DNA from: Stromatinia cepivora | Lineage: Eukaryota; Ascomycota; Leotiomycetes; Helotiales; Sclerotiniaceae | Reading direction: 5' to 3' | Assembly (NCBI GenBank): GCA_014898415.1 | Contig: RCTD01000013.1 | Location: 1,539,462-1,603,461 of the forward strand | Length of the DNA: 64,000 nt | Part shown: piece by piece, positions 34,253 to 46,729 of the stretch | How positions within the stretch are numbered: the first letter of the stretch is position 1 | How the letters are laid out: the number at the start of each line of letters is the position of its first letter | Program-made: the position numbers and the translations under genes | Notes under the pieces: model-generated | Seen by the model: the letters and a program-made list of their open reading frames with translations, nothing else | What the model was told of the DNA's origin: nothing | Databases searched by the model: none

Positions 34253-36600
34253 TTATCTACAATTCATTTACAAGTGTTCGGTTATTTGATGGCCTCTCAA
34301 ATAATACTTCATTTTAATAATACCTTTTTAGGTGAACTTTTACGAATGTTATATTCAGAGGAAGAAGATCTATTCCGATTTAGTCGACGAAGATAAATCC
34401 TTTTAGAAATATACTATTATTTTCACAATGCAACGAACTTTTTCTTCTGTATATTCCGAACCTTCGAAAGCATATTCTGAAGAACCTTCTCTTTTTCCTT
34501 AATTATATTAACAATCTTTTGAAGAAAATATAAATATAAGATTGGATAACATTATTATTGAAAGAAAGAAAACTAATAAAAAGAAGATTCCAGTATATAA
34601 AACCAATATTCCCAATGATTCAATTACTCTTTCCGAATCATTATTACAATTATAAGATCTTTATACAATAATTATAAATTTGAAAGAAAAGAATCGACAA
34701 TTGAAAACTATAATGATAATAAATTCTACAATAGTATAATCTCCTTTTGAAACCCAAATAATATCTATATAGATATCCAGGTCAACAATAGTACCTGGAA
34801 CTTCTTTTATTCCCTTAATCGAAATCTAAGGATCTTCATTTAAACAAACCCAAAGATCCTGAAATCAAAAGAAGAAAACTTTAATTAGATGATCTGATCA
34901 TTCGGGGCCCTTCGATGAGTCTCCTTCCTTTTCAGGAAATGACAACCTATTTAATAATCAGGGGTCCTTTTACTCAAGAAACCAATCTAATTGGTCAAGA
35001 TTGCATTCCTGTATCAATTACAATTTGTAGCAAGATATATATATATCAAAATCTACAAATCTTATTATTAAACTTAACGATAATATTGAATCTAAAATTA
35101 GTTTGTAATAATTATTGATTATAGAACGATTTGAATTGTATATTATATTATTTAAAAATGAAATGTAATATTATATATATATAATTAATTAAATTGAATC
35201 GGAAGTACAAATATATTATCATATTCTTTATATACGAATGCCCCAATTCATAGTACTCGAATTAATCGAATAATTTATAATGATCTATCGGAACCCGGTC
35301 GAAATCGATGATATTCGTTTTCAATACAAAATATAAATTATATTTAATATAACTCGACATAACAATTTCCTAGAATAATATAAAAAGTTCAAATTATTTA
35401 TTACCCAAATAGAGATTACCAATAATAAAGTTTATTTAAGGATTTCGAATAAAAGATTTCCGATTTTCTTTTGCAAATAGTAGCAATATTTATCAAGGAT
35501 TATAAAACTACAAAAGAACTCGCGAATATATTCACTAAAATAAATCAAAATGAAGTTTCATTATAAAAACGAAATCGATATTATATTAAACGAAAAACCC
35601 TTATAATTATTTGTAAACTAATGACTACTACGAATCTCTTATAACCCTTTCAGAGTTCTAACAATTCCAATTTTGGAACCTCTATATTCCTGAAACCATT
35701 TTCACCCTGAAATATTCTTTTTAGATATATTAGCCTCGTTACATCTAATAACTATTCGAATTTCAAATACTCATTGTTCTCTCTCTTTCCTGAAATAGTA
35801 TATATATCGACACTTTGTATTGATAACTTCAATGAAATCGAGATGGTATAAAAAGAAACAAAAGAATTCGAAGAATATCGGGATACCGAAGAAAACTTCA
35901 ATCCAAAAGCTATAATTGAAGCCATATAGAATATCCACTTAAAAAAAGAAAAACGTTTAAAACCAAACGTTTAGATTCCGTTTCTATTTTAAGTATTATA
36001 CAGGATATAAGATTTCTTGATCTAATCAAACTTATAGAAAAAGAAACATTCACCCTTCTTTATAATTTTTCGAAAAATGATTATACTTATCGATCAAGAG
36101 TATTTATTGATTCTAAAACAAATGAATTCGTTTTTATTAATATTATATTCTTTATTTATTTATTTCCTATATTTAAATTCAGAATTATATTGTTTGAAAC
36201 TTCAATTGAAATTAAAAAGTATAATAATATATAAGACTATATTATTATCTATTTCATATTCTTTAATCTAACGATTAATAATTATGAATAATCTTTTATC
36301 CCTTTCCTTATTATTGAATTAAGGAATTATAATATTATTTTAGATAGACTTTGATTATCAAAGATTCAAACGAAATTCGATTACTTCAATCGATATTTCG
36401 AATAATCTAAAAAAAGACCCTGTACTATCTTTTATTCGAATAATCTCTTTGTTATCCAATTATCCTTTTGCAAATAAAAAATCGATCGATTAGTCCAACA
36501 AAATATTAATCGATGAGATAACCAGTTCAAAGAATATTGGAATCGAAGAGATTTATAATTGAACAGATTAATCGTAGTTAATGATATACAATAAAAATCT
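34253..36600 (+). pseudogene. Gag/protease-region relic of the complete copy
   Basis: Begins TTATCTACAATTCATTTACA, the same leader as after the nested copy's 5' LTR (2791), which probably holds the primer-binding site; the matching tRNA is not identified. By position this region should encode gag and protease, but only short frames survive (for example 34915-35118), and no CCHC zinc knuckle or protease DSG/DTG motif could be read. Confidence 0.6.
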
Positions 36601-36989
36601 TTAAATATAAATGCAATATAGACTTTTGTTGAAAAAGAAGAAATCCTAATTCCTTTTAAATTCAATTTATTTCCTTTCTAATCAATTATACTATTATTGC
36701 AGATCTACAAATGCCTCCTCTATATATCGCTCAAAGTCCTCGATTTATATATACTCAAATCCAATAAATTCTAATTAGAATACAAAAGAAACAAACAAAC
36801 TGAACTCTTTATCATTACTCTGAAAGAATCCGATGATATAATAAACTCTTAATAGAATGAACGATATACAGAAGAGAGAATACTGATTACCCTAACCGAA
36901 TTCAAGAATACAAAAGTTCGAGAAAAACTCAATCAAATATTAACCGAAATCGATTCAGAATTTGAAATATTATCTGAATATCGATAATA

Positions 36990-39980
36990 TCATTAAATCT
37001 TTTTCAAATATAAATCAAATATTTTGTTTTTTAATTAATCTTATAATTATAAAATTATATTAAAAAGCAAAGAAGAATAAGTTTTATATTATAGCCTGTT
37101 TTACAAAATATTTTTAGAACAATTGGAAATCGTTAAAGAATATATTATAAATAACCTTAGCAAAGATTTAATTGAATTCAATCAAGCTTTTTATACTATA
37201 CCTATCCTATTCGTTAAGAAATCCAATAGTAATTTGAAGTTCTGTATAAACTTCAGATTATTGAATTCCTTGATATATAAGGATCAATATCCCTTCCCTT
37301 TGATTGACGAAACACTTTCTCGGTTTTCCGATGCTAAAGTCTTTACCAAATTCGATATTCATTAAGCTTTCTATTGTATAAAAATGGATCCTGTTTTGGA
37401 AGAGTATACTATCTTTCGAATCCGATATAAATCATATAAATATAAGGTTGTATTATTCGGATTAACGAATAATCCTGCAATCTATCAGTATTATATGAAT
37501 AATGTTCTATTCGATTATCTAAATATTTTTTGTACAATATATTTCAACGATATTTTAATTTATTCCGAAAACGAAGAAGAGTATTAAATTCATATTAAAT
37601 TAATTCTCGAATGATTAGAAACCGTTGATCTACAAATAGATCTCAAGAAATACGAATTCAATATTATATATATCAAATATTTGGGCTTTATTATCTCTAC
37701 TAAAGGAGTAGAAATAAACCCTGAAAAGATTGAAATAATCGAGAATTAGACCTTTCCGATAATAGTGAAAGGGATTTAATCATTCCTCGGTTTTTGTAAT
37801 TTTTATCGATAATTCATTAAGGACTACAATATAATAATAAAACCTTTTAACAAACTTATTAAAGTAAACATTAAATTCATATTCAACGAAGTATACCAAA
37901 ACGTATTCAATATTTTGAAGAAAAAGCTTATCTCTATTCCGCTCCTGCAATATTATAATCATCGACTCCCCTATATACTCGAAACAAATATATCCGATGG
38001 AATAATTATTAATATCTTATTATAATAATATAACGAAGATTGATTTCCCATAATTTATTTCTTCAAGATTATAATTACTGCTGAACTGAATTACAAAGTT
38101 TATAATAAGGAAATACTATTAATCATTCGATCTCTTAATTATTGAAAAACAGAATTTGCCGGTTTATTATATAAAATCAAGGTTTATATCGATTATAAAG
38201 CCCTCGAATATTTTATAACTACCAAGACTCTCAACATCCGACAAACTCGTTGAATAGAAGTTCTAATCGATTATAATTTCATTATTATATATTGCCCTAG
38301 AAAAGATAACCCTTTTACCAATATTTTAATCTGTCGGATTAATGAATTGGACCTTTAGAATTATACCAAAAAAAAGAATCGCCTCCAACAACTTATTAAA
38401 GACAATTAAATTGATACCGAAATCATAAGAAAAGCCTTACAAAAGTATTATCCAGACAAAACAGCGATTATTAATATCGATTTGAATGAAATCGCTCTTC
38501 GATTCGATCTAGTTAATCATATTATCGAAGCAAATAAAATTACAAATAGTTTTTAGTACTCAGAATACAAACTATTCAAGATCACAAATATATATCACTC
38601 CAAAATGACCTCTTACTTTACGATAACCATTTGGTAATGTTCGACATCGATAATCTTCGAATTTACCTAATTCGTGAAACCTATAATTCTGTTTCCATTG
38701 TTTATTCTGATATAAACAAAACCTATCTCTTATTATCTTAACAATATTATTAGCCCAGAATACACGATATTATAATTAGATATATATATAATTGTTATAT
38801 TTACAAATGTAGTTCCGTTCTATATAATTATATCCCCAGTTTATTATATCCACTTCCAATTCCTAATTAAATATGATAATATATTACTATAGATTATTAT
38901 AGTTTTAATAAAAATAAATATAAATATAATAATATTTTAGTTATTATTGATCAATTAACAAAGCAGGCTATTTTTATACCTTATTACAAATCAATCAATA
39001 TTTGAGTTCAAATATAATTATATCTTTATTATATATATCGATATTATGGTCCCCCTAATATTATAGTATTAGATTATGGTCCCCAATTTATATTATAATT
39101 TTGAAAAGAATTCAATCAAATCCTAGAAATTGATTTCAAATTATCCATTGTTTACCATCCTTAAACCGATGATCAAACTGAAATCTATAATCAATATTTT
39201 CAATAATAATTAAGGCTGTTTATTAATTATTATCAAAACGATTAATTAGAATTCCTATTTATGATGGATTATACACAATTTACTTTTCCATACAACTCTT
39301 TAGAAGGGTTTATACCTTACGAAACTCTATATAGGCATGTACTGAAACGTACATGGGAATAGAAGGAAAACGTTAATAAGCCAACAGATGATATAAATGT
39401 ATATAATGCCTGTATATACGTAGAATGCAATAGATTAACTTTTATACAAACAAAAGAAGGCCTATTGTATATCCAAACCAAAATATCGAAATCCACGAAT
39501 GCTTATCAGTATAAAATCGATTTCGATATTAGAGATTATATATAATTCAATATGAAAAGTTATTTTATTCAGAGATTATCTGAAAAACTGGACTTCCTAA
39601 TTCAAAAAAGATTCAAGATCATTAATTGATCTAAAAGTTCTTTTAAATTCGAACTTTCGATTATAATGAAAATTCATTTTATTTTCCCTTCAGATCGATT
39701 ACGCAAAATATATAACGATTCTTTTCCTAATCAAATATTCGAACCATCTCCATCTATTAATATAATTAATAATTCAGAATAGAAAATAAAAAAGATTCTA
39801 ATAATAAAGAAAGTATAAAAAATCTTATTATATAAAATCTTATAATTTAATAACAATACCGATCTTATCTAATATCCTATTTCCAATTTTAAAATATCAT
39901 TGTATCTCTTGTATGATTTTCATTTGACCAATCCAATATTGTTTGGTCCTTTTAATCGATTAATTGATTGAATAAAGTTT
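36990..39980 (+). pseudogene. Pol relic of the complete copy: RT, RNase H, integrase, chromodomain-like tail
   Basis: RT is readable in two pieces: 37123-37365 (LFVKKSNSNLKFCINFRLL, FTKFDIH then a stop) and 37384-37587 (RIRYKSYKYKVVLFGLTNNP, YFNDILIYSENEEEY). The YxDD box is YFND, so one catalytic aspartate is lost. RNase H (about 38080-38350) and integrase (about 38560-39200, including LEFDYNFI-like and QIDDQTE-like text) are more decayed. The tail at about 39770-39970 matches the chromodomain-like segments at 4950 and 6853. The polyprotein would have copied and integrated the element; no frame is now long enough. Confidence 0.86.
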
Positions 39981-40730
39981 TATAAAAATAGAAAGGATAA
40001 TTATAATTATATAAATAACGATTCATTTATAAAATTAAGAGAAAGAAAAATGTTCTTCAATATAGCAAACTAGATATTATAATTTTATAATAGTGTATGT
40101 ATATACGATTGTAAAAGGATCAAAAACCTATACAAATTCGAGGGAATTTAATCGTATACGTATATGGTCCGAGCTCTATACAATAGACAAACTGCTACCA
40201 CCAAGACACTACAAAGACAATATACTTCAAAAAAACTTATACCTATAATCATTTCAAAAATCATACAAAGGAAAGCTTGAATATAATAAAAACGAAATAT
40301 AACATCACCCCTGTCGATTTCGTTCAATTTAGCTGATTTGATCAATTTGGTCGATTAACTTAATCGATTTCGGAATTGACTATATTAATCATTTATTATC
40401 ACTATATTATAATTTAATCTTTTTCCCTTTTCTATTAAAACTTTTTCCTTTTAGAGATTCCTTAAATCAAGGAGAATACAAATCAATATTAATTTAACCA
40501 ATTGATAAACGATTTAATCGATTTGATCAATTCATTCGTCATTTTGGTCAATTTGGTTGATAATTTTGGTTAATTTGGTTAATTTCCAGTAAATTGATCA
40601 AATCAACCAAAATGACCAATCTAATTGATTTAGAGCTTATGAATCTTTACAAAACCTGGTTTCCGATGAAATAGCAATGGAATAAAGGAATGAAATACTT
40701 AAGGACAAGCTTTTCCGAAGGAGAGAATAG

Positions 40731-41012
40731 TATCACAAATTGTAAACCATAAAAGATTAACTATATGATACCTTTTATCTCCTATATCAATTTATAAATT
40801 AATCATCCATATATATACATTACGAATTATACGATTTAGTATAGTAAAATGGTAACCCTAATAACATATATACATAACCCTGCAATCTACAAATGAGTAT
40901 TTGTGTATATATATCTAATCGCTCCTTACAAGCCATAATTCTTCAATTATAAATTCTAAGGAACATAATTGACCCTGTTTATTCAGCTCTACTACGGCTC
41001 TTGTGCGTCACA
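40731..41012 (+). repeat. 3' LTR of the complete copy (282 bp)
   Basis: Begins TATCACAAATTG and is strongly AT-shifted, but its last ~45 bases (GACCCTGTTTATTCAGCTCT to GTGCGTCACA) are unmutated relative to 2745-2790. Confidence 0.93.
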
Positions 41013-41017
41013 CCCTT
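41013..41017. repeat. 3' target-site duplication CCCTT
   Basis: Identical to 33966-33970. Confidence 0.93.
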
Positions 41018-42897
41018 TGCCTGCTAGATCAGTCGTAGATTCACGGCCATGCGAGTCTGTGGGCTCACTAATAAGCATGCCAAAGCAGAAAAGACAATTG
41101 AAGATCTTCTAATTAACCCCTCAGGTATCTAACCCTCCGTTCGTCTTCTCTAGTCAATGATAATGATCTTGACCAAAACAATGTAAAGCTAAAACTAGTT
41201 GTTGGCGAATCGATTCATAAACGAACTAACATGAGCTCTAGCCCAACTGCCTAGATTTCTCATCTTTTCATATCGGTCATCATGCTCAGGCTGTCACATG
41301 ATTCTTACGGCTTTCTGCAAATAATATATATGATACCTTGCATCAGCCAATCCATCGGTCAACTTCCCGTCCCGGCGCGCGTCATTCACCCCGCAAAACT
41401 AGGGTCTTCTTGCTTGAAGATTTTTCAGCACCATATACGAATAAGTTTAATCGACATGGACAACGATGTATACGGTAGATAGACCTTTCAATTCCAACTG
41501 TATTCATCGATTATCAATGCACACTACTGTTAATAGTTTTAATCTCGCGCCTACGCTCCGACTACAAACAAGCCGCCAGCACGGATCACTAGGCCAACAA
41601 TATTGCGTATTAAGAATCGTGAAAACTCAAAATGTCCTCACTCTTACCATATATAGTAGAATCCCTAATATCTTCATTCAAGCTAAATCGGGCCGTTTTC
41701 ACTGCAAGTATTGCAGTAATGTAACACCCGGATTACTAGTCTACTCCAAAATCAAGCTACAATCCTCCGATTTAGTCAAGCCACAAGGCCGGGATTCAAC
41801 CGATTAAGATTCAACTGGACTGGCACTGTTTGATAGATATTGTAACTGTAATAACTATCGCCCTTGAAACGCCACAATGAACAGGGTCTGCAAGTGGTCA
41901 CGCACTTACTTACATATTTCGTGCATACATAGCACTTCCCCGTTGCATATACACGCATGTACGCCTCACAGTAAGTTTCAGCTTCTCAAGAGGATAGCCA
42001 ATAATAATATTTTTCTACCACGTTTGCTGCTCTTGACGATCAAGCCCAGATACTACAAGCATAAAAGTGAACGACGCTGAGCCATTGATTCGATACGTCG
42101 TACATGTATGTACCTGGCCTACATACCTTGTAGGCACATACACCAGCCAGTAAACATCCATACAAAATACCCGAACCCCGGCCAGAACGTACATACGTGC
42201 ATACATCAATTCGCCCAAACGAAAGACGTAATTTTTCAGCCCTAGATATCTACATCCGGGCCTTTTATACACAAAATTCATGCAACATACCTAGCAATCG
42301 CAGTATGGGAAATCGCCTAATTTTAGAGAGGAGGTATGTACCTAAAAGAAAAACCAATGCTCAAGCTCTTTTTTGGCAGGGTACTTCAACCAACACACAA
42401 TATCTTACCAACCAGAATTGATAACGTTCTATGAGGTGCCTAGATGTGTGTTAAATTGTTTTTTCATGCCGTTCATCGAATGTAACTTACCTTGGTAATG
42501 TACCTAGCTACCTGTGCTAAAGTTTTTATTGGAAATGCAGTACCAGTACCAGGAGCATGTAGAATGTTGGATATGGACTCACGGGAAATATAATTGCCTT
42601 CGGATATTTGATATTGCGATTCTGCATTTTTATACAAAAGCCCAAATACTAGATTAGTTCGTTGAGACTGTCAGATTCGGGTCAGTGGCCAGGAACCGTG
42701 CCGTACGTTTGGTAATGATAGCTCCTTGACGTCATGGAAGGGAGTCGTTACATATCGGGAAGTTGGATAATCTGACCATCTAATTGGTAAAGCAGGAAAG
42801 AAAGAAGAAATTATACGATAGTACAACAGATAATCAAAGCCAATTTCGCTTTCTTTTGCTTTTTAGTTTCCAATTGCCGGTGGTGCATTAGTGACAG

Positions 42898-42969
42898 ATA
42901 CCGTGCACCCGGCAAAATGTTACCGTCATTTACAGCTAGAAGTACTTAGATCCACCCGGTGCACGGTAT
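42898..42969. repeat. Perfect 12-bp inverted repeat, 48-bp loop
   Basis: ATACCGTGCACC (42898-42909) is mirrored by GGTGCACGGTAT (42958-42969). It could be a hairpin, a protein-binding dyad or the ends of a very small element. No flanking duplication was recognised. Confidence 0.6.
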
Positions 42970-44093
42970 TGATCATTTTTTGTTTGCTTTTTGGAACCGG
43001 TAGGTTGTCACTGGGAGTGCCTGTCTGCGTTTGCGAACGGACTCCGTTGATCCGAGTGATATTAAGATGTCTCAGTTTACAAGACTGCCGTTATTTCTCC
43101 ACCCATCCAAGGGAAAAAGCAAAATTGTATATCAAGCGCGTCTGGCCATGGGCGGTGTAACGGATAGAAGATCAATCTCAATCCTTACACTGGAGTTTGA
43201 CAACCATGACGAACTCTTCCGTCGGACTTTGGATAATACAGACACTCAATGTCACCAAGGGCGAAATCCTCAAAATATCAAGCGGTCCGGCATCTCAAAA
43301 TACCGTATCATCTGAGACAACCGTGGATTTGAGTCATCAAACAACTACCGATCATCATGAACAACTTTTGCGGCAGTTTTCTTCGTGTTGGTATTATTAT
43401 GATGACTACTCATGGACCAGCTAAGTCTCCGGTCATCGGTTCAATGTCGCTCTCCTCTATCTGATAATCACGTCGCATCTAGCGGTAGGATTTTGATAAC
43501 ACAATTGTCGTTGTTTTTGGAGAGCCAAGGTTAAATGGGTCCCAGATTGTGATACCACATCCATTCACAATTCCCAATTCCCCACTTCAAACAGGACGAA
43601 GAAGCTTTTTACGCAATCCACTTCTAAAATGGGGTCTATAGAATATTGTCCCTCTGGTTCACCCCATTAATAAATCCTTAAATTATCCTACTCGGCCAAG
43701 TCGATTCTGACTAATTCTGCCAGGTGAGTTGATGGTCTGTTCTTTGCACCTGCAATTTTGCCTAAATGAATTGTTTATATCTGCATCTTGGCCTCGATGC
43801 GCGAAAGCATGTGCTGCTCGGTCTTTCTTGAATGCCTCTTGCATGTCTCGTTACAGACAGTCTTACTCTCCTGCAAATTCTACTCATACTGGTAACCCCA
43901 CACACAAATTGAGTCTTGAAGATGGGTCTGCTCTTTGACTTTGTCCAGGCACAATATTAAGATATGGGGCGAGCTCCCGGTACCAAGAAACGTTGTTTGA
44001 AACTTTTCACGCGGGTGTGGAGCTGACATCGGTATGTACGGCTAGCTTTGTTTATTACCGGGGATAAATGGAGCCATCATGCAGGTGCCTCAG

Positions 44094-44120
44094 TTTCGTC
44101 ACGAAACTTTCGTGATGAAA
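44094..44120. repeat. Compact dyad TTTCGTCACGAAA / TTTCGTGATGAAA
   Basis: Two 13-base near-complements, separated by one base, form a near-perfect hairpin, and each half is itself nearly palindromic (TTTCGTCACGAAA). No gene starts nearby. Confidence 0.5.
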
Positions 44121-45248
44121 TTGTTTTACAAGCGAGTCTCTGAAAATGGGGTATCCGCCGTGTGTGGATCCGATGGAATTTCCGACTGAATGAAGGTAAA
44201 GGTCGGCAATCAGCTTTCAGCCGTAGTGGTCGGTGTTTTCGGTATTTTCGAATATTTGCGAGTTTATAGATGCTGACAGACTGACTGGGAACTTGTCATG
44301 CAAGAATGTAAGATTTGTGAGCATAACAGATTTATAGAAGTCCGACCATCCACATATTGGAAGGCTCATTTGCGGATAGGGAAAAAGATCGTACCAGTAA
44401 AACTCTTTGCTAGAGCGGGAGTGCGTCTCATTAAATGGTGCTTCTATGGAGGAGGATGTAGGTTGCCATAGACTGGTATCAAGATACTCTTGAATCAAGT
44501 AAGGTTTTTGAGGGGACAAAAAGGGGTGATTTTTGATGCTCCCACTTCTCCGATGGTAAGTGTTTGACAGAGTTCTCACTCTCCCTTCATTTATTGATCG
44601 AGTAACATGTTATGGAGCACGCAGCTTGCATGCTAATGTTCTATATTCGAGGATGAGACGTCAATTGAATGGCGCGTTAGTGTTGGTTTTCAGACAGAAG
44701 TTTGTGCTGAATTGTGGAATTGGCAATGAGACATTCAGTGACGCCAGAGTCGCGACCGCATGTTGTTCCTAATGGTTTTCGGCGGAGATTCGAATTCCAG
44801 CAATGAAACTTCGCATATGTATGTGTATTTGTGTTTACCGAGAATGCGATTTGTTCGGTATAGAGCGCGATGCTTCGAGGAGTTGCAGAAGAAGATGTTG
44901 GGATATTTGGATGGAATATGTTGGCTGTGTTTGGTAGATTTGTGTCTTGGCTTAATAAAACTCTTAGCATAAGCTCTCAATTGCTTTAATACGTGAAAAA
45001 GACACGAGCTTGGATATTCATTGGGCTAGAACGCAATCTTGGTAGTCACTACCTGTCAGGTGATGATTGAGACAGCCGTTGCCAATACAGGATCAGTTTT
45101 GTCCTACATGAATTTCAGGAATTCTATATATCACGAGGCTGCACTACCCCACAGGGCAATGATACTCGCGATCCATCTGTGGAAGTGTTTCTTGATTACT
45201 TCCAATTTAACACAATATTGTTGATTTTACAACCCGCTTTACAAATCT

Positions 45249-46245
45249 ATGGCAATGTCAACCAATCCTCATGACCCATGGCTCATCGCCAGAGATCGCC
45301 TTTTCAAAGAGCTTGGTCCTGCTGAGCAGGCACTTTTCAACGAAATTACACCGGAAAACCTATTTTATAAGGCTAGTAGTATCTAGCAGACGGATCAGAA
45401 AAACCATAGGACACGAGCCATTCTCAGTGCTCTCAGTCCTTTGACGAAATCCATTCAAGCTTACGGAGCGGCGATGGATACTTTCACCAGCATTGTCCCG
45501 ATGTTCCTTGCTTCGATTTGAGGGAGTATTCGTGTTGTGCTCGTACCGGCTAGCAGTTACGAAAAGTTCCATGATCGTATGATAGACAATTTTGCTCGCA
45601 TCGGGATGTACTTCCACGTTTTCGTAAGTGAAACTCGTTTGTCTGCATTTTTGTATTCTAATGCAAGATAGGGAACCACCAAACAGCTTTTGATCAAGAC
45701 AAATATCCGAAGTTTACTCAGACATTCTCCCCAGCGTACCTCGATATAATTGTTCTCTGTTCAACGTTCAAAGGTGTACTAATGGGGCAGAAATCCTCTT
45801 TCGTAGAGCGATTGGGAAATCCGATGTCTCCAACTCTTCGAGCACAACTCGACAATGTGGTGCAAACATTCTGAGACCACTGTGAAGCAGTTAAGAGTGA
45901 AGCCCGATGTGTCACTATATTGAGGCGAAAAATTCAAGGGAATTTACATTAAAGGAGATCTTGCGGAGCAAAGAACAACAGCGGGGTAGGTCATATCTTG
46001 GGCTGCTGTATGGTCTTGAGTTAAATTCTAATTGTGACACCAGGAGAGACACAAAGAAGAATCATTTCTCAGGTGGCTACAGCTGATTGCAGCTATAAGT
46101 ATCGTCTCATGCAAAAAACACGTCAAATCAAGGCCACCAAAGACAACCATGAATTTCTCTCCTTGCTCAAAGATCATCCAGTCCAAGCATCGAAAACCTT
46201 TATTCGGCGAGATAATTGCGGCAGACTTGGCATGTTCTGCTAGTT
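45249..46245 (+). pseudogene. Decayed DUF7708-type N-terminal domain of a STAND/NACHT-ankyrin protein
   Basis: From ATG at 45249 the frame reads MAMSTNPHDPWLIARDR, ALFNEITPENLFYKASS, LTKSIQAYGAAMDTFTSIVP and GSIRVVLVPASSYEKFHDRM. After a probable intron (GT at about 45625, AG at about 45670) it continues with FDQDKYPKFTQTFSPAYLDI and SPTLRAQLDNVVQTF. This matches my memory of the helical N-terminal domain (DUF7708) that precedes NACHT and ankyrin repeats in fungal NLR-like proteins, which act in non-self recognition and cell death. Stops occur at 45384-45386 (TAG), 45519-45521 (TGA where the family has IWGSIR, so TGG to TGA) and 45872-45874 (TGA). No NACHT or repeat domain follows. A fragment at 46034-46243 may be the continuation. 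Confidence 0.72.
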
Positions 46246-46729
46246 CTGCAGGCTTCAGACTATACAAGCTAGTGTGTAGTTAATTTATACATACAATAAA
46301 GTAAAGTCTTCGAGTAGAACTATCGGTATCAGTAGTATTATCATGATTTTCCTTAATGCCTACCGAGATATCACTGGCAATCTACAATGGCATCAAAATT
46401 CCTACAAACGTGTCAGGGATTAAGTTCTAGCCATAGAAGAGGAGTCACCCAGTTGAATTTTATCTATTATCAACCAATCGTCAAGGTTATATCTCGGCCG
46501 ATCGGCTAGCTACAAGGAGTTCGCTAAGAGTTAGTGTTCTGAGTCTCCTATTCTCTCTTCCTTCCGGACTTGGGCAGAGGAGGGAAGAGGAGAGGAGAGA
46601 TTTGTGAGAAGACGAATAGTATTGGCTGTTGATTGCGTGTGTGGTATAGCAATCGCTAGGTCGTGCTGTTAACTTGTTCTAATACCCGGATTTGATGGTC
46701 GAGCAGGCGAGCATCATATTCCCGGATAA

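Larger units (their letters stand above)
33971..41012 (+). mobile_element. Complete Ty3/gypsy chromovirus-type retrotransposon, 7042 bp, RIP-mutated
   Basis: Two 282-bp LTRs (33971-34252, 40731-41012) enclose a 6.5-kb internal region flanked by the duplication CCCTT. The internal region holds a gag-like portion (34253 to about 36600, unreadable), pol with RT, RNase H, integrase and chromodomain-like tail (about 36990-39980), and the palindrome-rich 3' region. It is the same family as 1-8086 and 2509-6194 and the only copy in the window with both ends and a full interior. Stops and C/T, G/A changes throughout show that it is inactive. It lies in gene-poor DNA, not inside a gene. Confidence 0.94.
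41018..45248. other. Gene-poor region, no supported gene
   Basis: About 4.2 kb of moderate-GC DNA with many short frames on both strands and no recognisable domain. Around 42090-42200 there are many ACATAC/GTATGT words. Two dyads stand out and are listed separately (42898-42969 and 44094-44120). Frames at 43031-43315 plus, 44217-44579 minus and 44677-44980 minus were inspected without finding a family. Confidence 0.45.

Noticed and set aside
42090..42200. ACATAC-rich stretch as a microsatellite
   Set aside because: The words are scattered and not in a true tandem array.
44217..44579. 120-aa minus-strand open frame in the gene-poor region
   Set aside because: No family resemblance, signal peptide or repeat, and it lies among many similar-sized chance frames.
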